A DNA stretch of 35,317 nt from Pseudomonadota bacterium (GTDB taxonomy: Bacteria; Pseudomonadota; Gammaproteobacteria; Burkholderiales; Burkholderiaceae_C), in contig JAJXTO010000027.1 of assembly GCA_021783695.1 (NCBI GenBank), forward strand, positions 1 to 35,317, given 5' to 3'. A model generated the notes under the pieces. It was not told the DNA's origin. It worked only from the letters and a program-made list of their open reading frames with translations, and did no database searches. Every line of letters begins with the position of its first letter. Position 1 is the first letter of the stretch. Shown one piece after another: positions 27,830 to 35,306 of this stretch. The position numbers were made by a program, and so were the translations under genes.

Positions 27830-28795
27830 TCAATTTGGCCACGCCAAAGTCAGGTCGCGCAGCGCAGCGGGCACTTTGTCGCGGTGCATGGCGTAAGGCT
27901 GCTTGAGCGGAATGAAGCCATTGCCCGCAATCACCTTCTGCCCTTCGGGCCCGAGCAGGTAGGCGATGAACTCCTGTGCCAGTTTGGGGTGAGGCGCGGT
28001 GTTGGGAATGGTCACGGCGTAGATGATGGGGCGGCCGCTCAGGATGCCATTCTTGGTCTTGGCTGTGGCCTTGGCGTAATCCGTATCGTATTTGGGGTCG
28101 CTGAGATTGATCTGCGGTGGCAGGTTGATGGATTCCATGTGGTGCTGCACGGCATCCGAGCGATAGATGGCCAGATAGTCGATCTGCCCGAGCTGCAGGG
28201 CCGCGATCAGATCGGTTTCGGTATCGCGAATATTGCTCTCCGGCGAATTGGCCAGCATCTTGGCTTCGAGATCAGGCTGCTTGTAATAGCGGCTGGCCAG
28301 ATCGAGCATTTGCAGGGTCTGGTAGCCCGATGGGTCTGTGTTCGGGTTGGAGCGGCCGATCTGCACGCCAGGCGCGGACAGCACCTTCCACCAGTTGTCG
28401 GCGTTGATTTCTTTCGCGCCCTTGCTCTTGGGGGTGTAGATGAACGTGATGGCATTGCCCAGAAAGCCGATGGACCAGTCCGCCGTGGGTTTGCCGCCTT
28501 CATCCCCCTTGAACATGTACTTGGGGATGACCGAATAGTCGGCCACCGCCACCACGTCGGCGGGCTGATGCAGCACGGTCACCTGCTTGACCATTTTCAC
28601 GCTGCCGCCGTACTGCGGCTGCACCGTGACGCCGGGATGCAGCTTCTCAAAGCCGTGCGCCAGGGTGGTGAAGGTCTTGCCCAGCGTACCTGCGGCGAAG
28701 ATGGTGAGTGTTTCAGCCTGCGCATTGGTGCTGGCGCAGGCTGCAGCCAGCACCAATGCGCCCAGGGTGCGCGCGGAAGGTTTCAGGGTTTGCAT
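27830..28795 (-). CDS. wtpA: Tungstate/molybdate-binding periplasmic protein, WtpA/ModA-like
   Basis: The 321-residue protein has a signal peptide (MQTLKPSARTLGALVLAAAC, cleavage near AQA-ET at about 27) and then TLTIFAAGTLGKTFTTLAHGFEKLHPGVTV, the family N-terminal strand. AGTLG and the Ser-rich GGSVKMVKQV loop resemble oxoanion-binding loops. The sequence as a whole is closer to WtpA-type than to E. coli ModA (PADVVAVADYSVIPKYMF, GQIDYLAIYRSDAVQHH). Tungstate is the likely high-affinity ligand, but molybdate is not excluded. AAGGAG lies seven bases before ATG 28795. It is preceded by mog with a 65-bp gap. Confidence 0.9.
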   Translation of the reverse strand: MQTLKPSARTLGALVLAAACASTNAQAETLTIFAAGTLGKTFTTLAHGFEKLHPGVTVQPQYGGSVKMVKQVTVLHQPADVVAVADYSVIPKYMFKGDEGGKPTADWSIGFLGNAITFIYTPKSKGAKEINADNWWKVLSAPGVQIGRSNPNTDPSGYQTLQMLDLASRYYKQPDLEAKMLANSPESNIRDTETDLIAALQLGQIDYLAIYRSDAVQHHMESINLPPQINLSDPKYDTDYAKATAKTKNGILSGRPIIYAVTIPNTAPHPKLAQEFIAYLLGPEGQKVIAGNGFIPLKQPYAMHRDKVPAALRDLTLAWPN

Positions 28796-28808
28796 GGGAG
28801 GCTCCTTA

Positions 28809-28831
28809 CGTTGTTCATTGTGAGCATAACG
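28809..28831. promoter_or_regulatory. Possible ModE-like site before wtpA
   Basis: CGTTGTTCATT-GTGAGCATAACG has outer arms CGTT/AACG and ends in CATAACG, resembling, from memory, the E. coli modA operator (CGTTATAT..TACATAACG). The inner symmetry is poor. It lies 14-36 bp before wtpA. No ModE gene is in the window. Confidence 0.2.
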
Positions 28832-28860
28832 CCAGGAAACTTCACAAGATGTATCAAAAT

Positions 28861-29481
28861 TCAATCGCGCGGCGGACGCTGTGCTGATTTGGGGCGGAAG
28901 GCCACGCACACGGCGGGGTCGGTCTCCAGATACGGTCCGCCGATCAGGTCGATGCAATAAGGCACTGCGGCGAACAGGCCGGGCACCACGTTATCGCCCG
29001 AGGCATCGCGCACGCCTTCGAGGGTTTCGGCAATCGACTTGGGTTGCCCCGGCAGGTTGATGATCAGCGTTTTCGCGCGGATCACCGCGGTCTGCCGCGA
29101 CAGGATGGCCGTGGGCACGAAGTGCAGGCTGATGCGCCGCATCTGCTCGCCGAAGCCCGGCATTTCCTTGTCGGCCACGTCGAGCGTGGCTTCGGGGGTG
29201 ACGTCACGCGGCGCAGGGCCGGTGCCGCCGGTGGTCAGAACCAGATCGCAATGTTGCGCATCCACCAGATCGACCAGGGTGGAGGCAATGTGCAGGCGAT
29301 CGTCTGGAATCAGGCGCTCGACGAAGGTCAAGGGGTTGCGCAGGGCGCGGCTCAGCCAGTCGCGCAGCGCGGGCAGACCCTTGTCTTCATAGATGCCGCT
29401 GCTGGCGCGGTCGCTGATGGACACAAGGCCGATGCGGACCGAATCGGCGGCGGTTGCTTCAGAAACTGGGGAGTGGTTCAT
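28861..29481 (-). CDS. mog: Molybdopterin adenylyltransferase MogA
   Basis: MogA adenylylates molybdopterin, preparing it for metal insertion by MoeA. The 206-residue product has VRIGLVSISDRASSGIYEDKG and the family motif TTGGTGPAPRDVTPEAT, with PGQPKSIAETLEGV near the C terminus and a slightly longer tail than the E. coli protein. Its start overlaps darP by 23 bp on the same strand. The wtpA gene follows, so cofactor assembly and oxoanion uptake are probably on one transcript. Confidence 0.94.
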   Translation of the reverse strand: MNHSPVSEATAADSVRIGLVSISDRASSGIYEDKGLPALRDWLSRALRNPLTFVERLIPDDRLHIASTLVDLVDAQHCDLVLTTGGTGPAPRDVTPEATLDVADKEMPGFGEQMRRISLHFVPTAILSRQTAVIRAKTLIINLPGQPKSIAETLEGVRDASGDNVVPGLFAAVPYCIDLIGGPYLETDPAVCVAFRPKSAQRPPRD

Positions 29482-30031
29482 CGTCTGCGGGATGGCTTGG
29501 GGTGTCGTGGGCGGAGATGGTGGCCTTGACGAACTGGAAGAGCTGGCGGGTCAGGCGCGGCGGCTTGTCCACGCCCGCTTCGGCGCGTGCGCCGCGCACG
29601 AGCTGACGCAACTGCTGCGCGTCGGTGCCTGGATATTTGTCGAGGAATTCGGTCTGCGCCTTGTCGTCGGCCAGCAGAACGTCGCGCCAGCGTTCCAGCG
29701 CATGCATGCGCGCCACGCTGGCACGGTCGTCGTGGGTGGCGGCGGCAATGATGGCGCGCACCGCATCGGCATCTGCCGAGCGCATGAGCTTGCCGACGTA
29801 GAGCGTCTGCCGCTTGCGCCCGCCGTGCGCAGTGATGCGCTGGGCTTCGAGCACGGCATCGCGCAGGGCGTCGGGCAGGGCGGCCTGGCGCACGGTGTGT
29901 GCGGGCAGACCGATGAGCTGCTCGCCGAGCTCCTGCAGCGCGAGCATGTCGCGCTTGATCTGGCTTTTGCTCGGGGGGCGATCGTCTGGCAGGTCGTCCG
30001 CGGTGTCGATTGGGCGATGCGGGAATTTCAT
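29459..30031 (-). CDS. darP: Ribosome-associated protein DarP (YjgA family)
   Basis: DarP (YjgA) binds late 50S precursors and helps their assembly. The 190-residue product starts MKFPHRPIDTADDLPDDRPPSKSQIKRDMLALQELG, contains the family segment AHGGRKRQTLYVGKLMR and ends in RARAEAG and QLFQFVKA followed by an acidic tail. It overlaps mog by 23 bp and is divergent from pmbA with 87 bp between, an arrangement common in Betaproteobacteria. Confidence 0.92.
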   Translation of the reverse strand: MKFPHRPIDTADDLPDDRPPSKSQIKRDMLALQELGEQLIGLPAHTVRQAALPDALRDAVLEAQRITAHGGRKRQTLYVGKLMRSADADAVRAIIAAATHDDRASVARMHALERWRDVLLADDKAQTEFLDKYPGTDAQQLRQLVRGARAEAGVDKPPRLTRQLFQFVKATISAHDTPSHPADDEPLPSF

Positions 30032-30118
30032 GGGTCTTATTATCCCCTGACTTCATCCGCGCTTCGCAGCTCGCCCATCCCGGACGGGGCGTGGCGCCGC
30101 CACAAGGAATTCCATATC

Positions 30119-31474
30119 GTGGGACGTTTCGCCTACAGCAAATCACAGTTTCAGGACCTCGCCCAGCAGGCGCTCGACGAGGCGCGAAAAGCCGGTGCCA
30201 CCGATGCGCAGGTCGAAGTCTCCGAAGGACAGGGCATGTCGGTCGGGGTGCGCAGCGGCCAGATCGAGAACGTGGAGCACAACCGCGACAAGAGCCTGTC
30301 CATCAGCGTGTTCGATGGCCAGCGCCGCGGGCATGCCAGCACATCGGATTTTTCAGCACAAGCCATCGCGCGCACCGCAAAAGCTGCTTTCGACATCGCC
30401 CGCTACACCGCGGAAGACGACTGCGCCGGCCTGCCCGAGGCGGATCAACTGGCCATCGGCAAGCCGCTGGCCGCGCTCGATCTGTATCACCCCTGGGACC
30501 TCACGCCCCAGTCCGCGGCGAAGATTGCCTTGCGGGCCGAGAAGGCGGCGTTTGCCGTCGATCCGCGCATCCAGAACAGCGAAGGCGCCAGTGTCTCGGC
30601 GCAGGAGTCGCACTTCGTCCTGGCCAACAGCCGCGGGTTCTGCGACGGCTATGCCACCTCATCGCACAGCCTGTCGTGCGCGCCCATTGCCGGACGCGGC
30701 GACGACATGCAACGCGATTACTGGTGGACATCGGAATGCGATCCCGCCGATCTGGCCTCGCCCGAGTCCGTGGGCCGCTACGCCGCAGAGCGCGCGCTCT
30801 CCCGACTGAAGGCGCGCAAGCTGTCCACGCGCAAATGTCCGGTGCTGTTCGAGTCGCCGCTGGCTTCCGGGCTCATCGGCAGCTTCACCCATGCCATCAG
30901 CGGCGGCGCGCTGTATCGCAAGTCGTCCTTCCTGCAGGACAGTCTGGGACAAGCGGTCTGGGCCGCGCACATCGACCTGATCGAAGACCCCGATCTGCCC
31001 AAACGCCGCGGCAGTTCGCCCTTCGACAGCGAAGGCGTTGCCACGCGCAAGCGCACCCTGGTCGATGGCGGCGTGTTGCAGGGCTATCTGCTGGGCACCT
31101 ATTCCGCCCGCAAGCTGGGCATGCAGACCACCGGCAACGCCGGGGGCGCGCACAACCTGCTGCTGCAAAGCCGCCTCACCCAGCCGCAGGACGATCTGCG
31201 TGCCATGCTGCGCAAACTCGACACCGGTCTGTTTGTCATCGAACTCATGGGCCACGGCATCAACTATGTCACCGGCGACTACTCGCGCGGGGCCATGGGC
31301 TTCTGGGTGGAGGGTGGAAAGATCCGCTATCCGGTGCAGGAAATCACCATCGCCGGCAATCTGCGCGACATGCTGCGGCAAGTCATTGCCGTGGGCGCGG
31401 ACACCCACACCTACGGAAGCAAGACCACAGGCTCCATCCTGATCGACGGCCTGACCGTGGGCGGCGCCGGCTGA
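30119..31474 (+). CDS. pmbA: TldD/PmbA metalloprotease subunit (TldE)
   Basis: PmbA (TldE) pairs with TldD in a heterodimeric metalloprotease that processes peptides such as microcin B17 and the antitoxin CcdA. The 451-residue product matches the usual length. It has QVEVSEGQGMSVGVRSGQIENVEHNRDK near the N terminus, GLIGSFTHAISGGALYRKSSFL, PFDSEGVATRKRTLVDGGVLQGYL and FVIELMGHGINYVTGDYSRGAMGFWVEGG. TldD is not in the window. GTG 30119 was chosen because AAGGA lies ten bases upstream and homology begins there; no ATG is suitable. Confidence 0.93.
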   Translation: MGRFAYSKSQFQDLAQQALDEARKAGATDAQVEVSEGQGMSVGVRSGQIENVEHNRDKSLSISVFDGQRRGHASTSDFSAQAIARTAKAAFDIARYTAEDDCAGLPEADQLAIGKPLAALDLYHPWDLTPQSAAKIALRAEKAAFAVDPRIQNSEGASVSAQESHFVLANSRGFCDGYATSSHSLSCAPIAGRGDDMQRDYWWTSECDPADLASPESVGRYAAERALSRLKARKLSTRKCPVLFESPLASGLIGSFTHAISGGALYRKSSFLQDSLGQAVWAAHIDLIEDPDLPKRRGSSPFDSEGVATRKRTLVDGGVLQGYLLGTYSARKLGMQTTGNAGGAHNLLLQSRLTQPQDDLRAMLRKLDTGLFVIELMGHGINYVTGDYSRGAMGFWVEGGKIRYPVQEITIAGNLRDMLRQVIAVGADTHTYGSKTTGSILIDGLTVGGAG

Positions 31475-31492
31475 TCCGCAGACCCCAGCCGT

Positions 31493-31521
31493 GAAGCCGC
31501 CTTCGGGCGGCTTCGTTTTTT
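31493..31521 (+). terminator. Rho-independent terminator of pmbA
   Basis: GAAGCCGCC-TTCG-GGCGGCTTC is a perfect 9-bp stem with a UUCG tetraloop, followed by G and six T, 18 bp after the pmbA stop. Confidence 0.95.
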
Positions 31522-31631
31522 GTGTCGGCGACAAATGCGGTGCTTGCGCGCAAAGGAGCTTCGCTCCAGAGTCAACAATCTTTCGCGCTTACCCGTAATG
31601 ATGCGGACAGTTACACAAGTTACGATTGCTC

Positions 31632-31677
31632 CATCGGGTCAGCAGTGTTGAACTGCACAAGAAATGACATCCCGATG
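31632..31677 (+). other. Nested inverted repeats in the leader of the first TRAP gene
   Basis: CATCGGG (31632-31638) pairs with CCCGATG (31671-31677), and inside it GCAGT (31642-31646) pairs with ACTGC (31652-31656). The structure ends 27 bp before ATG 31705. It may be a leader RNA structure or an operator; the leader of the second copy does not show it. Confidence 0.35.
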
Positions 31678-31704
31678 CTTTCAACTTTTCACTCCGGAGA
31701 CTCC

Positions 31705-32787
31705 ATGGAACGTCGTTCATTTGTGAAACATGCTGGCTTGGCCGGCATTCTCGCGGCAGGTTCTGCCCCTGCCGTCATGGCGCAGCAAGCAGTGCGCTGG
31801 CGCCTGGCCTCGAGTTTCCCCAATTCGCTCGACACGATTTACGGCGCGGCCAATGTATTCGCACAAAAAGTCAAGGAACTGACCAACGGGAAGTTCGAGA
31901 TTTCCGTCCACGCCGCGGGCGAACTCGTTCCCGCGTTCGGCGTGGTCGACGCTGTCCAGCAAGGCACGGTGGAATGCGCGCATACCGCCCCGTACTACTT
32001 CTTCGGCAAGGACCCGACCTTCGCGCTGGGCGGCACGGTGCCCTTTGGTTTCAACTCGCGCCAGATGACGGCCTGGATGTTCCAGGGCAACGGTCTCAAA
32101 CTCATGCGCGAGTTCTATGCCCAATACAACATCATCAATTTCCCCTGCGGCAACACCGGCGCCCAGATGGGCGGCTGGTTCCGCAAGCCCATCAAGAGTC
32201 TGACCGACATGAAGGGCCTGAAGATGCGCATCGGCGGCTTCGCCGGCAAGGTGATCGAGCGCATCGGCGTGGTGCCGCAGAACATTCCCGGCGGCGACAT
32301 CTACCCTTCGCTGGAGAAAGGCACCATCGACGCCGCGGAGTGGATCGGCCCCTACGACGATCTGAAGCTGGGCTTCTACAAAGTGGCGAAGAACTATCTT
32401 TATCCGGGCTGGTGGGAAGGCGGTCTGGAACTGGACCTTTATGTCAACCAGAAGGCCTACAACGCACTGCCCGCCGACTACAAGGCCGCGGTCGATGCCG
32501 CGACGGCGTATGCCCATGTCAACATGCAGGCCGCCTACGACGCCAAGAACCCGCCCGCACTCAAGGAGCTGGTGGGCAAGGGCGCCAAGTTGCAGGGTTT
32601 CCCGAAGGATGTGATGGAAGCGGCCTACAAGGCAGCGAATGACCTCTACAACGAACTCTCGGCCAGCAATCCGCACTGGAAGAAGGTGTACACCGACTGG
32701 GTCAAATTCCGTAACGACGACATTCTCTGGTTCCGCTTTGCTGAGAACGAGTTCGACCGTTTCATGTCCACACGCAAACTCACCTGA
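31705..32787 (+). CDS. dctP: TRAP transporter solute-binding protein, TakP-like (copy 1)
   Basis: This 360-residue periplasmic protein has a twin-arginine signal (MERRSFVKHAGLAGILAAG, cleavage near VMA-QQ). Its body matches TakP of Rhodobacter sphaeroides, a binder of pyruvate and other 2-oxo acids: WRLASSFPNSLDTI, GTVECAHTAPYYFFGKDPTFALG, GNTGAQMGGWFRKPIKSL, KMRIGGFAGKVIERIGVVPQ, GGDIYPSLEKGTIDAAEWIGPYDD and NYLYPGWWEGG. The conserved Arg in GGWFRK is the expected carboxylate-binding residue. No DctQ or DctM membrane subunits lie in the window. GGAG five bases before the ATG supports this start. It has its own leader and terminator. Confidence 0.93.
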   Translation: MERRSFVKHAGLAGILAAGSAPAVMAQQAVRWRLASSFPNSLDTIYGAANVFAQKVKELTNGKFEISVHAAGELVPAFGVVDAVQQGTVECAHTAPYYFFGKDPTFALGGTVPFGFNSRQMTAWMFQGNGLKLMREFYAQYNIINFPCGNTGAQMGGWFRKPIKSLTDMKGLKMRIGGFAGKVIERIGVVPQNIPGGDIYPSLEKGTIDAAEWIGPYDDLKLGFYKVAKNYLYPGWWEGGLELDLYVNQKAYNALPADYKAAVDAATAYAHVNMQAAYDAKNPPALKELVGKGAKLQGFPKDVMEAAYKAANDLYNELSASNPHWKKVYTDWVKFRNDDILWFRFAENEFDRFMSTRKLT

Positions 32788-32807
32788 GTGGCCGACCTCC
32801 TGAGCAC

Positions 32808-32831
32808 AAGCCCGCTTCGGCGGGTTTTTTT
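32808..32831 (+). terminator. Rho-independent terminator of TRAP copy 1
   Basis: AAGCCCGC-TTCG-GCGGGTTT is followed by further T residues (seven T in all), 20 bp after the stop codon at 32787. Confidence 0.93.
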
Positions 32832-32924
32832 CATTTGCGCTTGGGCCGCATCAATACAATTGGTCGCATCTTGATATGAAATGAATCATCTGTATCAGGA
32901 GTGACTGATTTTCTAGGAGACCAC

Positions 32925-34010
32925 ATGGAACGCCGTTCATTTGTCAAACACGTCGGCCTCGCCGGTATTCTGGCCGCGGGCGCCGCCCCGGCTGCCGTCA
33001 TGGCCCAGCAAGCCGTCCGCTGGCGCCTGGCCTCGAGCTTCCCCAATTCGCTCGACACCATCTTCGGCGCGGCCCACATCTTCGCCCAGAAGGTCAAGGA
33101 AGCTTCGGGCGGCAAGTTCGAGATCACCGTGCACGCAGGCGGCGAACTCGTTCCGCCGTTCGGCGTGGTCGATGCCGTGCAGCAGGGCACGGTGGAGTGC
33201 GCGCATACCGCCCCGTACTACTTCTTCGGCAAAGACCCGACTTTCGCCCTGGGCTGCGCCGTGCCCTTCGGCATGAATTCCCGACAGATGAGCGCCTGGA
33301 TGTACCAAGGCAATGGTCTGAAGCTGATGCGCGAGTTCTATGCGAACTACAACATCATCAGCTTCCCCATGGGCAACACCGGCGCCCAGATGGGCGGCTG
33401 GTTCCGCAAGCCCATCAAGAGTCTGGCCGACATGAAGGGCCTGAAGATGCGCATCGGCGGCTTCGCCGGCAAGGTGATGGAGCGCATCGGCGTGGTGCCG
33501 CAGAACATTCCCGGCGGCGACATCTATCCTTCGCTGGAGAAAGGCACCATCGACGCCGCGGAGTGGATCGGCCCCTACGACGATCTGAAGCTGGGCTTCT
33601 ACAAAGTGGCGAAGAACTATCTTTATCCGGGCTGGTGGGAAGGCGGTCCCGAACTTGATCTGTTCGTCAACCAGAAGGCCTACAACGCCTTGTCGCCCGA
33701 GTACAAGTCGATCGTCGAGATCGCCGCATCGCACGCGCACATCAATATGCAGGCCATGTACGACGCCAAGAACCCGCCCGCACTCAAGGAGCTGGTGGGC
33801 AAGGGCGCCAAGTTGCAGGGTTTCCCGAAGGATGTGATGGAAGCGGCCTTCAAGGCGTCCAACGAGATCTACAACGAACTCTCGGCCAGCAATCCCAACT
33901 GGAAGAAGGTCTACACCGACTGGGCTAAATTCCGCAACGACGACATTCTCTGGTTCCGTTTCGCGGACAACGAGTTCGACCGTTTCATGGCCACGCGCAA
34001 ATTCACCTGA
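32925..34010 (+). CDS. dctP: TRAP transporter solute-binding protein, TakP-like (copy 2)
   Basis: This 361-residue paralogue of copy 1 has the same twin-arginine signal (MERRSFVKHVGLAGILAAG) and the same binding-protein landmarks. Differences cluster in the N-terminal lobe (ASGGKFEITVHAGGEL, CAVPFGMNSRQMSAW) and in about residues 245-275. Two internal blocks are almost identical at the DNA level to copy 1. TAGGAGACCAC is a good ribosome-binding site. It is followed by a strong terminator. The ligand could be the same 2-oxo acids or a related set; the substitutions FGMNSRQ for FGFNSRQ and MGNTG for CGNTG near the pocket may shift specificity. Confidence 0.93.
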   Translation: MERRSFVKHVGLAGILAAGAAPAAVMAQQAVRWRLASSFPNSLDTIFGAAHIFAQKVKEASGGKFEITVHAGGELVPPFGVVDAVQQGTVECAHTAPYYFFGKDPTFALGCAVPFGMNSRQMSAWMYQGNGLKLMREFYANYNIISFPMGNTGAQMGGWFRKPIKSLADMKGLKMRIGGFAGKVMERIGVVPQNIPGGDIYPSLEKGTIDAAEWIGPYDDLKLGFYKVAKNYLYPGWWEGGPELDLFVNQKAYNALSPEYKSIVEIAASHAHINMQAMYDAKNPPALKELVGKGAKLQGFPKDVMEAAFKASNEIYNELSASNPNWKKVYTDWAKFRNDDILWFRFADNEFDRFMATRKFT

Positions 34011-34030
34011 AACTGCTTTGCACCAGTCTG

Positions 34031-34060
34031 AAAAACGCCCCGACGAACGGGGCGTTTTTC
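34031..34060. terminator. Bidirectional terminator between TRAP copy 2 and the LysR gene
   Basis: AAAAACGCCCCG (34031-34042) and CGGGGCGTTTTT (34048-34059) flank a five-base loop, with A and T tracts on either side, so it can act on both strands. It reaches the stop codon of the convergent LysR gene at 34059-34061. Confidence 0.93.
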
Positions 34061-34972
34061 ATGGCGCAGGAACAGCCGGTGGAGGATTGAACGCAACTTC
34101 CGCAGCCAGCGCCGCTGCGAGATGGTCAATCAGCGCGCGCAAGGCAGGCGACACAAAGCGGCTGGGCGGATAGAGCGCATAGGCGTCACCGCCGTAATTG
34201 CCTTGGAAGTCCCAGTCCGGCAACACCTGTACGGCGGTTGCGCTGTCCAGGGCGGACCGCGCCACATAGTCGGGCAGGGAGCAGATTCCCAGGTCGGCCA
34301 GCATGGCGTCAAGCCGCAGCGCACTGTGGTTGACCGCATAGCGCCCGTCCACCACGACTTCAACGGCGGAGTCGCCCTGGCGGAAGCGCCAGCGCCTGTC
34401 CTGCGCGTCCTCCCCCAATGCCAGGCAACTGTGCGCTGCCAGATCGGCGGGGTGGTGGATCGCCGGGCGGGCGGCCAGATAGCCGGGCGTCGCGCACAGA
34501 ACCTGCTGCACTGGCATGAGCTTGCGCGCGGCAAGTCCCTCGGGTGGACTGCGTGTGACACGGATCACAAGATCAATGCCGTCGCGGACGGGGTCGACAT
34601 GGAGGTCGGTTGCCATCAGGTGCACGCTCACCTCAGGAAACTTCGCTGAAAACGCAGGAGCAAGGGATGCAGCACATGGCGGGCAAACGCCTTGGGCGCG
34701 CTGATGCAGAGTCGTCCCCGAGGGGAGCTTGCCTGACGCTGCGCCACTTGCATGACGCGTTGCCCAGCGGTCACCAGTTCGCGGCAGTGGACGAAGGCTG
34801 CGTTTCCTGTCTCTGTCAGCCGGAGCCGCCTTGTGGTGCGCTGAAGCAGTTGCACGCCGAGTTCACGCTCCAGCCGCGCAACCTGACGGCTCACGGCAGA
34901 GGGCGTGGTGCCGAGATGCCGCGCCGCTGCAGAAAAACTCCCCAGTTCGGCGACGCGCAAAAACGCCACCAT
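34059..34972 (-). pseudogene. LysR-family transcriptional regulator, frameshifted
   Basis: An N-terminal half (winged helix MVAFLRVAELGSFSAAARHL, TTPSAVSRQVARLERELGV, then PRGRLCISAPKAFARHVLHP) ends prematurely at RFQRSFLR. A second frame starts at once with the LysR effector domain (VSVHLMATDLHVDPVRDGIDLVIRV) and runs to the terminator. At about 34630-34645 the minus strand reads TTTCCTGAGGTGAGC; restoring one C gives the expected F-P-E-V-S, so a single base is missing in a C run. The restored gene would encode about 304 residues, normal for the CrgA/DsdC-like LysR group. A start at 35053 would add an unusual extension. CGCCCA-ACAA-TGGGCG at 35057-35072 may be its operator. Confidence 0.85.
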
Positions 34973-35099
34973 TTCCGGCAAAACGGTCAAAAACGTATTT
35001 GTTCCCACCACGCAATATTCCTGTTCCGGCTGAGGCCCTAGTCCGGCCGTCATGTCCGCCCAACAATGGGCGACGGCCCCATCTTACGCAGACGATTCC

Positions 35100-35213
35100 A
35101 TGACAAACCCCTTGGACCACCACCCCACCCCTGCTGCCGCAACACGCCTGGCACGTCGCGCCCAGTTCGGCGTGTCGGAAGTCTTGCTATTTGCCCGGCG
35201 TCAACTATCTTGA
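35100..35213 (+). pseudogene. Cut-off N terminus of a gene divergent from the LysR gene
   Basis: A 37-residue open frame starts MTNPLDHHPTPAAATRLARR, located and oriented as the target gene of the neighbouring LysR regulator would be. After about 25 residues the translation turns into sequence that also contains 23-bp direct repeats, and it stops at TGA. This suggests a normal gene interrupted by an insertion near 35173. The N terminus resembles starts of some major facilitator transporters (ATRLATR..), but that is weak. No clear ribosome-binding site is present. Confidence 0.4.
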
Positions 35214-35238
35214 GCTGTCAGCGACAACTATCGTGAGC
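35202..35238 (+). repeat. Two direct repeats, CAACTATCnTGAGC, 23 bp apart
   Basis: CAACTATCTTGAGC (35202-35215) and CAACTATCGTGAGC (35225-35238) differ at one base. Repeats of this length and period near an end are typical of IS21-family terminal regions, where the transposase binds. The window ends before any transposase gene, so the family is not proven. Confidence 0.5.
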
Positions 35239-35272
35239 GGTGCGGTCAGGCGTTGATCATTGTGTTGGGGTT

Positions 35273-35306
35273 GCGCTGCGTTGCCGGCGAGCCGGCAACG
35301 CAGCGC
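35273..35306. repeat. Perfect 34-bp palindrome with 16-bp arms
   Basis: GCGCTGCGTTGCCGGC (35273-35288) is followed by GA and its exact reverse complement (35291-35306). No T tract follows before the end of the window. It may be a hairpin or a protein site within a mobile element end. Confidence 0.6.
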
